Shown here piece by piece: positions 47,793 through 61,666 of a DNA stretch of 64,000 nt. The notes below the pieces were generated by a model. That model had not been told where the DNA came from and did not search any database. It worked only from the letters and a program-made list of their open reading frames with translations. Both the position numbers and the translations under genes were made by a program. This stretch comes from Cephalotus follicularis. Its lineage: Eukaryota; Streptophyta; Magnoliopsida; Oxalidales; Cephalotaceae. The stretch's first letter is position 1. Every line of letters begins with the position of its first letter. Location: assembly GCA_001972305.1 (NCBI GenBank), contig BDDD01001647.1:176602-240601 (forward strand). The letters run 5' to 3'.

Positions 47793-49661
47793 GCACTAAA
47801 GCATTTTATTATCATTACTTTAGTTTCGTAACATTAAATACACGAGTTAATATACATATATATAGAGCGAGTTGAGATCCATTTATTTATACCTGTTAGG
47901 ATCTATTTATACATGATTTCAATCCGAGATCATCCCTTGGGGTTAGTTCATTCTCTTGGTTGGTTGATTTCTTTGTTAATTCATTCCATTTCTCGAATCC
48001 TTTTAGGTAGATAGGAGTGCTCCTGCTTGCTTTTGGTCGTGGCTGCTTAGAGACATTCCTTTTAGTTTGTCTTAGAGAATGAAATTAGGAATTAAATTTT
48101 TGTCTTATTTCTTTACCTTTTCTCGAAAAAAATCCGGATCTCGGGATGAGTTGAAGATGGTACCCTAAATCCTGTTACGTGACTTCGAATAGAATCATAG
48201 CTTAGCTTGTCTCACTTGCTTTCTTTACTGCATAAGGGCATTAGTGAGTGAGAAACAATTTAAATACTGTTTTGTTCGATATGCCAACAAATACAGTTGA
48301 TGGAAGCTGGGAAGTCAATTGCATGCGGACTTAACGCCATCCCTATCTTCCCCCAGTATATCACTGGCTATCTAATCTCGTGTTGGGCTTATGTTTTTCA
48401 AATATTAAGTAGAGTCTTATTTAGCATTCATTTGTTAATGCACTTAATTTAAATGCATAGTCACTATAATCAATTGACTTGATATTAATATTTTTTAAAT
48501 CTAACTGTTGAATTTGGTGATATATATATATATATATATATCTTAGCTCAATCTTCACATATATGGCTCAATGCGTTCATTAAGTCATAAAAAAAAAATA
48601 TTAGGTGTATTAATAGTTTACAAAATTTGTTTTACTAATACATTTGGTTATATTTAATAAATGACATGGGTCAAGATATGACCTATGCATGTATTTTTTT
48701 TATTCACATCTTGTCTATAATAACTTTGACACATCATATTAGTAAAAAATATTTAATAAAAATGTTAATATGTCTAACATTATTGAAAAAATATTAATGA
48801 ATAGATTATCACATCAATATATACCTAGCATGCAATTTGCATACTAAATTAACATTGTAGCAATTAACTCTCATAATTAATGTCTTAATTAAGAAACCTA
48901 TACCCCGAGATGCTAATTTTTTCATCCATTGAGAGGACATTAATTGCTTTAATTTATAGGTTCGGCCTAGTTTTAAATTTAAGATGACAATACATATGCA
49001 CTTGGAAAGTTTTAACTTCAATGAAGATGATTTGCTTTTACATTTAAATTAGTATCTTGTTCGAGTTATGCACGGAATTTATATTAATTTGTATTAAAAT
49101 TATATAAATAATGATTATAACTATTAATAAATTTACAAACGTTAGTTGCTTTATAAATTATAAAAATTAAGAATATAAATAGTAGTAAACATAATTTTAG
49201 CTTTCAAAAATAAATAATGTGATAGATTGACGTAGTTTTGTTATTAAAATTATAAAACCGTAAAACGATACCATATAATATCATAAAAATATAATTTTAG
49301 TATTATAACATAGTTGACAAAAAGGCATAATTTTAGTTATAATAATATAATTAACAAAATATTATAGTTTCAATTATTAAAAATTTAGCATGGAATAGCA
49401 CTCAATATTAATGAATTTAAAGTATATAACTTGTTAGAATTATAATATTATGAGGAAAAAATTAACATCTCCTTTCCTTAATAAATAAGATAAAATACAA
49501 AAAAACCTAGATTAAAGGTTGACAAAAACGTATTAATATAATAAAATTTAACATTAATAGAATAAGGTGTTCCTTATTTATAGAATACGAGAGGTTAAAT
49601 GTTAAGTTTCTATAAACTTGCGGTTTTTTTTTTCGTATTTTACCATAATAAAAAAAAAGAC
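46729..49661. other. Divergent promoter interval with microsatellites
   Basis: Lies between the heads of the minus-strand WD40 gene and the plus-strand methyltransferase-like gene. It contains a (CT)n run at about 47750-47790 and a (TA)n run at about 48522-48541. A CAATTGACTT...CTAACTGTTGAATTT piece near 48472-48512 belongs to the dispersed foldback family. No ORF here is convincing. Confidence 0.5.
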
Positions 49662-52600
49662 ATGAGCAACAACACCACTTGGTCCTCTCACTCTCCCAAA
49701 ACCCCAACCAAGATGCTCGAGCGAGCCCTCTCCGTGCGCCGCTCGGCGTTCGCAGACTCCGATGCCGGAGACTCGGAAACCTCAGCCGGCGACGAGTCCA
49801 AGACAAAGCGACAACACTTCTCGCTCTTGTTCACCAATTACGTCTCTCGCCTCACGCACTCGTGGCCCTGTCTCGTTCTATGTCTCTTCATCGTCGTTTC
49901 CTTGACCGCTTCGTTAACTTTTCACTCTCGTGGCCTCGTTTGTGTCTCGCCTCGTGATCCGGTATCTCGGCTTGGGTTCTTGGGCTCCGATGGGCTCGAG
50001 TCGGATTTTGGGTACCTTGGTGTCCCCTGGTGTAAGTTTCTTATCGCTGTATTGCGTTGTGTATGTATAGGTGTAGATACATATTTTTGTGTTTTGTTTT
50101 AGTTTCCTTTATTTGTTGAGATATTAGAATGTGGGTCAGATCTAGATATGTTATTGCTTGTGATAAATGTGAATTATGCGATATTGATGAATGAGAATCT
50201 TGGGTCTTGTGTTTAATGTGATTTGAATTATTATATAGTCATCTTGGAGTTTGAACACTGCATTGGTTTTTGTCAAACATTGTCTAGATTGTAGTTCTTA
50301 TTTGTTTTATTTGGTTGTTAATGCAAAAATTTCGTAGTTGTTAGTTTTTTTAATGATTAATAATGATTGGAGGGTAGGTTTACCTTTGTTGCCGTACTGC
50401 TGCTACTCTCCAAAAATAAAACTAGAAATATAGTTAAATTTTATCTTCAAATTTGAATTCTGCTTTTTCGAGTCATATCATATGAAAAACTAGTGTTTGT
50501 GTCAATTTTGTTAGACAGAATCTCGACTGTGGAGGGATTTTGTAATTTTGAGTGAGACATGTTCTGCTCCACTTAGAGTGGGGAAGTGGGAGAGATATAT
50601 TTTTGCTTTAAGTAGAGGGTTGTTTAAGTCATGACCCCTTTCTAAGCGAGATAGATGTGTCACAGTTCAAGCTTTTCTCTAGCTCTGCGTCATGTGATAC
50701 TCCACTTGGTCTAGCCCAAGTGAGTCAGCCAAAACCCCCGTGTTGAAAAATTAAGCTAGTAATGCTGCAGACTAGGCTCAATATGATCGTCGTAAAACAA
50801 GCACACGAAACAACATCATAGCAATAGCATATAGATAAGCACGCAGTATAAAAAAAGCTACTCATACAACTGATAAAGCAACATGATTACACGCACACAA
50901 CCAGTGAACCAGCCCACCCTCTATGTTTACTGACTCACCTCCCTAAAGAGATTAAAATACAAAATCAGTAGTGACACCAGTATACATTATCCGTGCTTGA
51001 GTTGACATAATGATGAAATACAAAATTACAATGGTGTCATTACAATCTATGGCTAGCTACAAACTATACACATGGGGCAAGAGGCCCTAGACAAAACAAG
51101 GGCCTTGGACAAGCTTTCACCGCGACACTCTGCACCAATTAAAAGAATGATTTAGGTGAGAGAGAAAATGGAGTAAGGGGGATGGGATGGTTGATTTAAT
51201 AGCTTCTTGCAAAGTGGTATTTGGGTGGATGTTGGTAGACAAATTTGGTATGTTTTCAAAAACCATTTTCTTAGTTGTTTATATGTTTTCTTACTTGATG
51301 TTACTACTTGTATGCTTAATTGTTGCTATGCTTGTCATTTTGGAATAAAATCTTGATTGATGAATGTTATACTTCATTTTAATCATCCATTTGGTTATGC
51401 TAAGTACGTTGCTTTTAGTCTATCATTGTTAAGTTCTTATGACCTATGCCCATTTAATTCATGTCCTTGGCAAAAGGCAGATCGAAACATGGAAAGACGG
51501 TTGAATGGACATCCAAGGATTTACTCAAGGGCTTAGAAGAGTTTGTACCAATATATGAAACACGTCCAATAAAAAATAACATGTATGGGATGGGTTTTGA
51601 CCACAGCTTTGGGCTTTGGTTCATTGCTCGGTGGCTAAAGCCAGATCTAATGATTGAGAGTGGTGCTTTCAAGGGGCATTCCACTTGGGTTTTGCGGCAA
51701 GCGATGCCTGACATACACATAATATCCATTACACCCCGGCATCCCGAGAAGTACCTAAAGAAGGGGCCTGCTTATGTTGATGGAAACTGCACATACTTTG
51801 CTGGAAAAGATTTTGTAGATTTTGGAAGTATCGAGTGGGGGAGTGTCATGAAGAAACATGGAATTAATGATCACAGACGAGTTCTTATCTTTTTCGATGA
51901 TCATCAGAATGAATTGAAAAGGTGCACGCAATATTGGACTACTGTTATTCCCTGCCTGTCTTGGCACACTTTACTCTGATTTTTCTTGTTTCATGTTTCC
52001 ATGGACAGAATAAGACAGGCACTGAAAGCTGGTTTTCGCCATCTTGTTTTTGAGGATAATTATGATACTGGAACCGGAGACCATTATTCCTTGAGGCATA
52101 TATGTGATCAGTTCTACATAAGAGGTGCTTGCTCTCCCAATTTATTCTACATTTTGGGCGTCAGGTGCCTTTTTAATTCTTTAATTCTACATTATAAAGA
52201 TTGCTCTAACCTTGTTTGTTAACTGAGCATATTCTTCTCCTTTACTCAAAAAGCCTGAAGTATCCATGTCTCCCTACCAAAGACGATCCTTTATGAAGTA
52301 GACAATAGTGAATTTGAGCAAAGAGAAAATAACAAAATGATAGTTCAGATGTTTATGTCAAACAGTAATGATGCTCACTGACTGGAGGGTGGTTTCAGTG
52401 GCTACCATATGTACTGGTTTGGCCAAAAGTGGTAGAGCAATTCTCAACTTCATATAAAGGCATGATAACGATCTGAACTTTCCTAGGTTATTACACATCC
52501 TCGTCTGTCATTTTGCTTTCCTTGGAGCTGTTGCTACCATTAAGTCTTATGCCTTTGTGTTTTTTGTAGAACTCTGTCTCACATTCCTGGCCTTGTCGTT

Positions 52601-53389
52601 GTTGCAGAGCCCTTTGTAAGAGCTGTCACTCTTACAGCTCCAGCCATTGTCATGGTCTAGTGAAAACAAGAGTTGTTAAATCAAAATTTTCCAAAATTCT
52701 GTATTCAGCCGATGTACCTCCATATGCCGAATATATGACTTTCCAATCAAATTGCAGTTCATCTGTTTCCTCATGGATGGACGCTAGCATACTCTTTTTT
52801 ATTCTCAGCCATAGCTAGTATAGTACTATCACTAAACATTCTTTAATCCACGACATGACAGCTTCTCATAAATAGGCTCTGTTAGGACCTATATTTGCAT
52901 GCTAATTCCAAGGGAGAATAGCAAACAATAGTTAGATTTTCTGTTCCTTCTCATTTTTCTTGTTGTTCTCCAGGTGGTGGCCATAGCTGCTTTAGAGATA
53001 GTGATGAAGCCAGGGTTAGAGAAAAAAGGAAGCATTTTTGGGAGAAGGCAGTAGATATTGAAGAACTTTGTGGGCCTGGTGAAGCATGGTGGGGTGTTAG
53101 AGGACAGATGCGAGATAACTTCAACCACAGTAATACGCCAATTTCCTATGCGGAACATTTCCAGAACAGTCGGCTTATTGAATCAATTCTCGATCTTTAT
53201 TGGGAGCTCCCTCCAGTGGCTGGTCCTTCTCTTACTCATCAAACACGATATGATCCTTCTCGTGCCCCTACTCCTATTGTGGAAGATGGCCGATATGGCT
53301 TGTTCCAACGGCTTGGTTTAGGCAGGCTCGAGTCTTCTGTATTTAATGGATATACCCAGATGGTGTATATTCAAATTTCCGAACAATAA
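49662..53389 (+). CDS. Single-pass Golgi-type protein with S-adenosylmethionine methyltransferase-like fold, function unknown
   Basis: Four exons on the plus strand, 49662-50031, 51477-51921, 52009-52124 and 52974-53389, join in frame to 448 residues. The Ser/Thr-rich N-terminus is cytosolic-looking and is followed by one membrane segment at about residues 68-87 (WPCLVLCLFIVVSLTASLTF), the layout of a type II Golgi protein. The lumenal part has a nucleotide-binding-like motif (LMIESGAFKGHSTWVLR, Gly-rich loop at 184-190) and an acidic strand end (VLIFFDDHQNELKR). It resembles the cephalosporin-hydroxylase/rhamnosyl O-methyltransferase-like fold. The catalytic role is not known to me. The first intron (1.45 kb) contains only AT-rich sequence. 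An upstream in-frame Met at 49599 exists, but MSNNTTWSS at 49662 is preferred. Confidence 0.85.
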
Positions 53390-54221
53390 TTGTGGAACTT
53401 TCCGGAATACATGAGAATGAGCTATTCCAGCTTTTCACTAGATTGAACGTTGAGATGTGTTGATATAGTGCAGTTTTCTCAGATTTGTATAAAATCATGT
53501 TTGGTTTCAGCAGGTGTAATTTTGTGACAATTACCTCTATAGAATATGGTAAGTTGACCATCTATGTATGTTACTGTATCTTATATTCTTTGGGGATGTA
53601 ACTTGGTGAGAGAGGGAAAATATATAAAGAAGAAAGCAAGCACTAATTAAAAGTCCTCTTTGTGTAAAAGCTGATTTGGGTTAGGCACCATCCAGTTGCA
53701 AACTCTGTTGGCTCATAATCTTCTATTTGTTGAGTGAACGATGAACCTACTTAACTGTAGTACGAAACCATCTATACTTAGACATAAACTTTAATCGGAT
53801 GTTGAACGTCTTATGTTGTCAACAATGAATCTCAGTCAAATATAAGACCTAATGCTTTAGAATTACGACAATGAACAGGTTTTCCATAGATAGATTACAG
53901 TTAATGCACATGAGAGACTTATCTGCAATCGGCATACAAGATACAACCCATTTACACAGCATTCGGATTACAAAAAGATCATAAAAGAAACTGACGAAGC
54001 AAACTTAAAGAGTAATCTGGACATGCCTCCAATAACTTACTAACTAAATTGAAATCTTTTCTTAATCTTTTCTTAGTTCACTAAATACGCCATTACTAAT
54101 GATTCTTAGATAACATATGTATATGTTTCTTGAGCAAAGTGCCAAGACTTAAAGCTCCTTTGAAAGTTCTTGTAATTCTAGTATACGTTCCTTCTTTCTC
54201 GGTCTTTAAGACAAGTTTGTC
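53390..54221. other. Convergent 3' flanks
   Basis: Interval between the 3' end of the plus-strand methyltransferase-like gene and the 3' end of minus-strand IAA27. It presumably holds both 3' UTRs and poly(A) signals. Nothing else is seen. Confidence 0.5.
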
Positions 54222-57022
54222 CTAATCCCGGCTCTTGCATTTCTCCACGGCCCTCGGAGCTGCAAGAGAGCAAATAAACTGAGTCAATTTCAAGAACGGG
54301 AGTTAATGCTGACACATAATTTTAAACCACCCAATAATCTAGTCAACTCCAACTGGTACGTATATTATCAAACAATGAAAATAAAAATATGATTGAACAT
54401 TAGAGTTTAGGCTTACAGATACATGAGTTATGTTGAATCGATAAAAAGGAAAAATAACGCATTGCCACATGTGATGAACATACCTAGCCCAATTGCCTCC
54501 GAACCTTTCATGATCCTCATCCTCCTACATGTCTCAGTGAACATCCTGTAATAACAAAGAATATATAAATTGGATTTATATAAACCATGCTTTAAAATGG
54601 CTCAAATGAGTACCCCTGCATTTAACTTCATTAATAGGAAATTCAGGTGGTGAATCTAATTGAATCTCTCATAACCAGACAATGTAACCAGTAACAATTT
54701 TTTTTGCACAATATGATTGGAAATAGCACTTACTCCCAGGGAACATCACCAACAAGCATCCAATCATCATCCCTATCTTCATAAGTAAGCACATATTCAG
54801 AACCATGTAAAAGATCCATCAAACGACTCTCACTCAGGTCATCTCGTCCTGGAAGTCCATGAGAACCACACTGCCCTGTATCAGAGTTATTTAAAGTTAC
54901 GAATCAACAATGTTTGAGACATTTGATTAATAATGAGCATAATTTTGTGTACACAGCTTCATGAAACTTTGTCTAATAGGTAGAACAGAAAAGGCCAAAA
55001 TGTCAACTGTAAACCTCCATAAAGACATGACAACATTAACATGTGGAAATCCACTTTACCTTACAAGTCAATTTTGACTACTGTTATGATAAGATATTTT
55101 TGTGTGGAGCAGAATTGACTTCTCACTTGTAAACATTTTCGCACCCAAACCAAAATATTAAAATATTAACACTGTAGAGATGTTCAAGAAGGACAATTAT
55201 AACAGTGTACAGATTAATAAGATCCTAATGAAACAGATCAATTTTCTCTGCAGGTTATATAACTATACTTATTTTGGCTGCAAAGATCTTACCTATGTTC
55301 TATCTGAAGTTAAAATGCAATTTATGGTATTTATTACAAGTGGAAAGCTATAAGTGCACAAAAACCGATTGGATTGTGTGATGTGTACGTATCTGTGTAT
55401 GCACTATGCATAAGCCCGCATACGTAAAAGATGCGAGTATACCAATGGTAAAGCAGCTGAACATCTTCTCAAGAGCTGATGAGAGCTCCTTGTAGTTGTT
55501 GTAGGTTTTGAGGTCAACCTTCCTCAGGTATGGAGCACCATCCATGCTAACCTTTACATAGAGGCATCCAGATCCTCCCGATTTGCCTTCTGCATCGTCA
55601 CAGCTCTTTGCTAAGTTAGAGGCCATGGTGTTCTTCCGGAAGGAGCGAATCGGTGGCCATCCCACCACCTGTGCCCTGTTACAAAAACTTTTGTTTCAGT
55701 AATTTAACACAAAATATGAAGTGGGCTTTCCATCTCTTGCATAGCAAATATATTATCATGGGCGGAGGAACGGAGGAACACACTGTAGAGCAATAATGGA
55801 GTTAACAAATGTTAAGAAAGAAAAGATTGATGAACTTTTAGTGGAAAAAGGAAAAAACGAATGTAGCTAAATAGTCAGTAGAGAAAATTTATAGCATTCC
55901 AGAATCTCACAATTAGTAAATATGGGAGCATGGTTAAAGAAAATTTTATAAATTGACTTGCAGAGACTGTAAGGGAAAAAACTAGAGAATTTTAAAAGGG
56001 CAAGGGGGATGGCAACTGTCACAAAACTCTGAAGCAAAAAATAGTAATTGTTTAACATTTTCGAACAAAGATACATTTAAGGGCGTGTAGATTGAAATCA
56101 AATAGAAATTAACGAACTCAGAATGACAAACAGGAAAGAATAGGCAGATACAAAGAAAAAACCAAAAAGTTTTAAGTAGGACATTAAATTATCAAGAATC
56201 TAACAGAAACTACGCAAAAATATCTACTTGCTTTCAAGCAAGTTCAGTAAAGAACAGAAATCAAACTATTATTCCATTTGTTACAGCCCCAAGAACAATT
56301 AATCACACCAATTTGAGCTTATACAACTTCATAGCTTGGAGAGAAATTCAAATTATCCTATTGACATTTTTCCAAAATAGAACACTGCAAGAGTATTATT
56401 TAAGAAAATTCTTTCGGAAATTTAAGAGTGTAAGAACAACTTGACAAGAAGCTTACTTTGCAGCAGGAGCAGCACTATGCTCATTTGAAGCAGAAACTTT
56501 ATTTTTATTCTTCTCTTGAACTGGTTTTGGTGATTGAGGCAGAGCATCAACCTCTTTAGTCACACAAGGTTGCAGGTTACAACCTCTTGGAGAGTACAAA
56601 ACACCTCCTTTAGTAAAATCAACCTCAGTTTTACCATTCATAGTCAAAACCCAGTTCCCATTAGACCCATCAATGGCATCAGAGAAACCCCTCTTGGCAC
56701 CAGACACAAGATTCTTCAATGGGCTAAGAGGATACCCATTATCTTTTCCAAAGATAGATACAGAGCTGAGTGCTGGTTTTCTCTCAGGAGAGTGAGACCC
56801 TGGCAAGCCTAGCCTCAGTTCCGTTTCCTTCAAATTAAGAGAAGTGTCGTTGTTGTTGTTGGTGGGGGTGGTGGTGGTGGTCGTGTTGTTCTTGGTATTT
56901 TCTTCAGTGGTGAGTGTAGACGAAGAGGAAGATGGAGAAGAAGAGATCTTACAAGAGACTTTCTCCATTGAAGAAATCTCTGATAAGCCTATGTAATCAT
57001 GTTCTTGCAGTGGTATAGACAT
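54222..57022 (-). CDS. IAA27: Aux/IAA transcriptional repressor, IAA27 type
   Basis: Five exons on the minus strand, 57022-56457, 55675-55443, 54875-54734, 54545-54484 and 54259-54222, join to 346 residues. Domain I carries the EAR repression motif LRLGL (residues 69-73). Domain II has the auxin degron VVGWPPIRS (about 192-200), which TIR1/AFB F-box receptors bind when auxin is present. The C-terminal PB1 domain has the basic face ([18 protein letters not shown]) and the acidic motif ([16 protein letters not shown]). The N-terminus [15 protein letters not shown] and the C-terminus [12 protein letters not shown] identify the IAA27/PAP2 branch rather than IAA8/IAA9. All key residues are intact. 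A GA-rich leader lies at about 57090-57125. A GAGACA half-site occurs near 58127, too far upstream and too short to call an auxin element. Confidence 0.95.
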
Positions 57023-59208
57023 CAAACTTAATGAAAGATAGTTTCAAGATACATGCAACAAGAAAAAAGTTGGGTATAGTATTTGAAAGCAAATGAGAGA
57101 AAGAGAGAGGGAGAGAGAGGAGCAGAGGTGGTTTTGTTGATGCATAAAATAGACTGTAATAAACTTATCTGGCCTTTCTGTAGCTGCTCCTCCTTTTTCT
57201 TTGTTTTTAGTATGTTGTTTTCCTTTTCAATATTGTAACCTTTTCTGTTCTTTTTCTTTCCCAGATATAATTAGAAAGATAGATAAATAAATAAGCATAT
57301 TTTATCTTGATGTTTAGCGTTACTTAAATTTATTTTAGTAATGCTAGACATAAAGATATTTTTATATTAATATAATTAATCACGTTATATATAGACACAG
57401 TCAATCACAAAATAATATATTAATAATTTAGTTAATTATTATTTTTAAAATTTTTAAAATTAATAATATTCATTTTTATTATTTGGTGTGTTTGCTACGT
57501 AATAAACTGTATGTGTTTATATAAGAATTTTTCTAACACAATTTTATCTATCGTCTCAATACATACGATACTATATGTCATGTATTTATTCATGGAAAGT
57601 AATATGACTAAACATATGAAATTTTTAGATTTTTTAAAAATCATATATTTATTCATTTATAAAAAATAATAATATCAATTCATGTATTTTATTTTTTAAA
57701 TATCACTAATATGTAATATTACATTTATTGAAATAAAAAAATTAGTAAAAATATTATAATGTCTAACCTAACTCTTTAATTTTATATTCATGTTAGGTTA
57801 GGACATCCAAAAATCTCTCTCGTTTAGACACGTAGTCTGTCAACAATGAAGTATCTAAATTGTCTATAAAACAATAATTTAATCTATTAGTGTTTTCTAG
57901 ATATGAGTTCTCACAGTATATTATTTGCCTCTTGATTTGTTGTTTAATTACCAAGAAAAGTTTATACTTTAGTAATTTAAAACAGAGAGCCCAAACCGAC
58001 AATTCACTGAGTATTCCCGGCAACCTTTTACACTGATCTATCTCTAACTCGTCCCATTAATACAAAAAGGTCTTAAAACAATTTTTAAAGACTGGTATAA
58101 AAAAAAAAACAAGAGAAAGAGAGTGAGAGACATAGTAGTGGACAAGGATAGAACGAAGATGACCAAAATCTGGCTACAGATCGAAAATCAAGCTATGTGA
58201 CAAAATTTCAAATTTGTTATGATAACTCCACTTTTAGAGATCTTCTTGCAAGATTTCGTTTTAGTTTATTTTTATGTAGTACAATAACATATGAATACAT
58301 GCTGTGTCTGGTTTGAATGGTGAAACTAATGCAGAAGTCATGAAATATTTATATCATAACGGTGGATATATTATACATAAAAATGCACTAAACTGTTTTC
58401 TCGTAAACAAATCGATAAACTTAACTTCGAGGACTAGACCATTATATTATGTATGATGTTGCATGTATGGACCAATCTAACTTTCACATAATTTAAAAAA
58501 AAAAAAGGGTTGCTAATAAAAAAATATTAAACATCGTCATTTCATTCATGTGGATTAAAAATTAATGAATGGATCGAGTGGTAGGTCCAATATTTGATAT
58601 ATATATATATAAAAAAAAAGGATGAAAAGAAGTGGAAGCAAAGCAGTAAAAAAGAAAAAGAAACAAAGTCTGTATGAGGAGTAATGGCATTGTCTTTACT
58701 GATAATTTGGTACAGGAGGGTGCAGTGAAAGTTGTCGGGGGGTGAATCTTTTGTTGTTTTTTTCTTCTTGCTAAATGAGGGGTGAATCTTTTGTTACCAC
58801 GCCTGTATCTATACCTAATTATTGTGTAACCCAAAAGGAGAGAGACGCGTGCATACCAACGGATCGGACGGTCTTCAATCATAACCAACAGAGCAACGCT
58901 CTTGATTCCTCCACGTCGAAATTCATTGTGGTTACTCGTTAGGGAACATTATCGGCTTCTACTTCCTGGGGTTGACCATAGTCAACTTTCATGATTGTGT
59001 CATTCACCCATTGACCACCGTCACCTACCGGTAAACTTGACCCTTTACTTTACTCTTTGGCCTTCTCTAACTTTTTTTTTTAACTACTAATTTTTTTAGC
59101 AAATAAAGGGTTGGGATTTTATAACAAATTCAGTAAAAGTAAAATAAATTTAATAAAAGTGAACATTTTCATTTTTCTATATTATTATATGGATTGGTTT
59201 CAATCTAT
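57023..59208. other. IAA27 upstream region
   Basis: The GA-rich 5' leader and promoter side of IAA27 is followed by AT-rich spacer. The minus-strand frame at 58562-58888 has no domain. A short TA run is at about 58598-58612. The interval ends at the hAT-like element. Confidence 0.5.
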
Positions 59209-61666
59209 CTAAGGCTCCGTTTAGTAATGCTTTATGTCACGCCCGGACCCAGCCCTGCTGGAATCCGTCGCGCTCGCTACGAGGCCAAGCCTCCTATCAG
59301 AGACTCACCTCGTAGGTTCAGCAGAACAGAGATTTAGAAAAAGCATTTTAAAACAGAAAGTTCTTCAAAACAGAAAGAAAACAGAAAAGTTTCTTGAAAA
59401 ACTTGAAAATAATTCTAACTCTTAAAATTTTACGAAAATCGGGCATGTAGTATTCGTTTATAGGACTATGCCCCCTGTAAAGAAAAACACAGTTTGTAAA
59501 AATCACAATCCCGAAGGAGGAAACAGTTTGTAATGAGCTCAACCCTTAGCAGATCACACTCCCGAAGGAGGAACAATTTATAAAATGGGCTCAGCCCTCA
59601 GCAGATCGCAATATAAACAGAAAACAAGTATGGGTTGGGCTCTGCCTCAACCATATTATCAAAAACTTAAAACCTGATTAGGTTTCAACCCTTTTTAAAT
59701 AAAATAAAAAACAGTTATATAAAAACATATGTAAAACAGATTTAAATAGATAGAGGAATCATTTTCCTCATCGTATACAGATATAGCAGAAAATAGTGTC
59801 ATAGTATGACTATAACCGTGCGAGCATTTGAAAACAGTAAATGAAAGTTTCAGACATTAAAACTTAAACAGATTTCAGAACAGAAACAGATTCACATTCA
59901 TTCAGATACGGAAAACAAAACGTAAAACGTTTCAAACATTCAAACCATATAAAAGCATTTCAGAGTAAAAGGTTAAAAAAAGGCGTTCCACTCACAGTAC
60001 AGACGAGCGAGTCCCTCGACTGGTCGCCTCCATGGCCGACCTCAAAGGCAGGATCCTCGAAAGCTGATGAAACAGAGCACAGAGTCGGAATCCCGCAGCG
60101 GAACCGGAACGGATCACACCGCCGCAGAGAACGGAGTCAGAAAACTGTCCGAAATTCCTCGTCGGAGGGTCGCCGGCGCGTGAATGCCACGCGCGTCGCC
60201 GGTCAGCCGCAGAGGTCGCATCTGGTGCGTCGGAGGCCGGGGAGCACGAATCTGAGGCGAGTTGGTCACGGCGCCGCAGCATCTGACCGGAACGGTCGCG
60301 TTGACCGCCGTTGCCTTCGCCGGCGATCGACGTTGCCGACGTCGTCACGGGTCGAGGCCGGTACAGTTCGAACGGCCGCGCCACCAGGAGTCCGAATCTG
60401 GGCTCGCCTTGCCGTGATGACCACCGGAGACGCCGGAACGAAGCAAAACAACCAGAGAGAGAGAAGATCTTGTCGGGCGCTCACGGCGCGGTTGCCGGCG
60501 CAGGGGAGGGGCTCAGTGTGACCGGGAGGTGATGGCGGTCCCGTTGGTACCTTCGCCGGCGTCAGATCGGCACTGACGCCGACGACAGAAGGCTGCCAGC
60601 AGAGAGAGACGAGAGAGATGAGAGAGATAGCGGGAGAGATGGGAGAGAGAGCGGGAGAGATGAGAGAGAGAGGCAAAAATGAAAGGGATTTGGCATTTTC
60701 CCTTTATATATAACCAAAACAGACTGATTTTGTCCAGAATTTAACCGATACGGACAAAAATCAGATATTTAGGACATACCACTTGGGCTATTTTTCCGAA
60801 TCAGCAGTCATTTCAGAAAAGTATCTTTCAATTTACAGAAAAGAAAATTATTTTCTTATGCAGAAAACTATCAGAATAAAATCATAAAAAATTACATAAT
60901 GCCATGATGCATATCATGAATGCCAGAAAACAGATTAACAGACCGACAGACAGACAGAAGCCACGTAGGCTCACAGACACAGACCGTACAAGGACACGGA
61001 TGTCACACTTTATGTTGTTGTTGTTGTCAAAAATGTTGTGACGAATCTGAAAAGTGTTTCTGCAATGAATATGTGTTTGATAAATATATTTTTGAAACTG
61101 CTGTAGACATTTGAAATGACTGAAATGGACATGAAATTATAAATATTTATTTTGATTAATTTTTAATAACAAACCTAAATAAAATTCATATTATCCATAA
61201 TTTTTGTCCTTTAAATTGTGAATTTAGATTATTTATTACTTTTCTTTATAAAATATTAAAATTCATAAAAATTCTTAACAAGTTACATCATTTATGTCAA
61301 GGACGGATTCATACTAATTTTTTTTAGAATAGACAAATTTATTTAAAAAAATATAAATTAAATTTTTTATCAATAAAATGAATATTCATTACGCTAGCTA
61401 ACATGTATATATGTTCCTATATGTCAATATGATAATGAATAAAATGATTAAATTAGTAATACCAAAAGTATTATACTAATTATTAAAACATGTGATTGGT
61501 AAAAATACTTTTCGAACTGACCTCACCAAGCCAGTTTGAAAAGTGTTTTGGCTCCTTTTAAAAATAAAAGTATTTTTGCTAAAACTTTACCAAACACTAA
61601 TTAGAGTAAAATTGAGACCGAAAAGTGATTTTGGTAATGCTAAGGCATTACCAAACGCTACCTAAG
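59209..61666. mobile_element. Non-autonomous hAT-like element split by a solo LTR
   Basis: The left end CTAAGGCTCCGTTTAGTAATGC pairs with the reverse complement of the right end (CTTAGGTAGCGTTTGGTAATGC), about 17 of 22 positions. Such ...CGTTTGGTAA... ends are typical of hAT-derived plant MITEs. Without the inserted LTR the element would be about 680 bp. It encodes no transposase. A clear 8-bp target duplication was not found, consistent with age, so the class is tentative. Confidence 0.45.
59235..61007 (-). mobile_element. Solo LTR (1773 bp) with 5-bp target duplication
   Basis: The segment begins TGTCACGCCCGGACCC and ends CACGGATGTCACA. It is flanked by perfect CTTTA repeats at 59230-59234 and 61008-61012, the signature of LTR-element integration. 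No internal retrotransposon domains are present, so it is a solo LTR left by recombination between two LTRs. The orientation is probably minus: that strand starts TGTGACATCC and has a TATATATAAA box at 60703-60712, followed by a CT-rich leader (60600-60680). The GC-rich core (59990-60560) opens several overlapping frames on both strands, none with a known domain. Confidence 0.82.

Noticed and set aside
55867..56076. Minus-strand frame in IAA27 intron 1
   Set aside because: Intronic, AT-rich, no domain; the flanking exons splice directly to give a complete Aux/IAA protein.
58127..58132. GAGACA as an auxin-response element for IAA27
   Set aside because: A single 6-mer over 1 kb upstream is expected by chance and is not paired with a second site.
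59992..60676. Overlapping 110-140-codon frames on both strands of the solo LTR
   Set aside because: GC-rich LTR sequence opens several frames at once; low-complexity residues and no domain. Treated as LTR.
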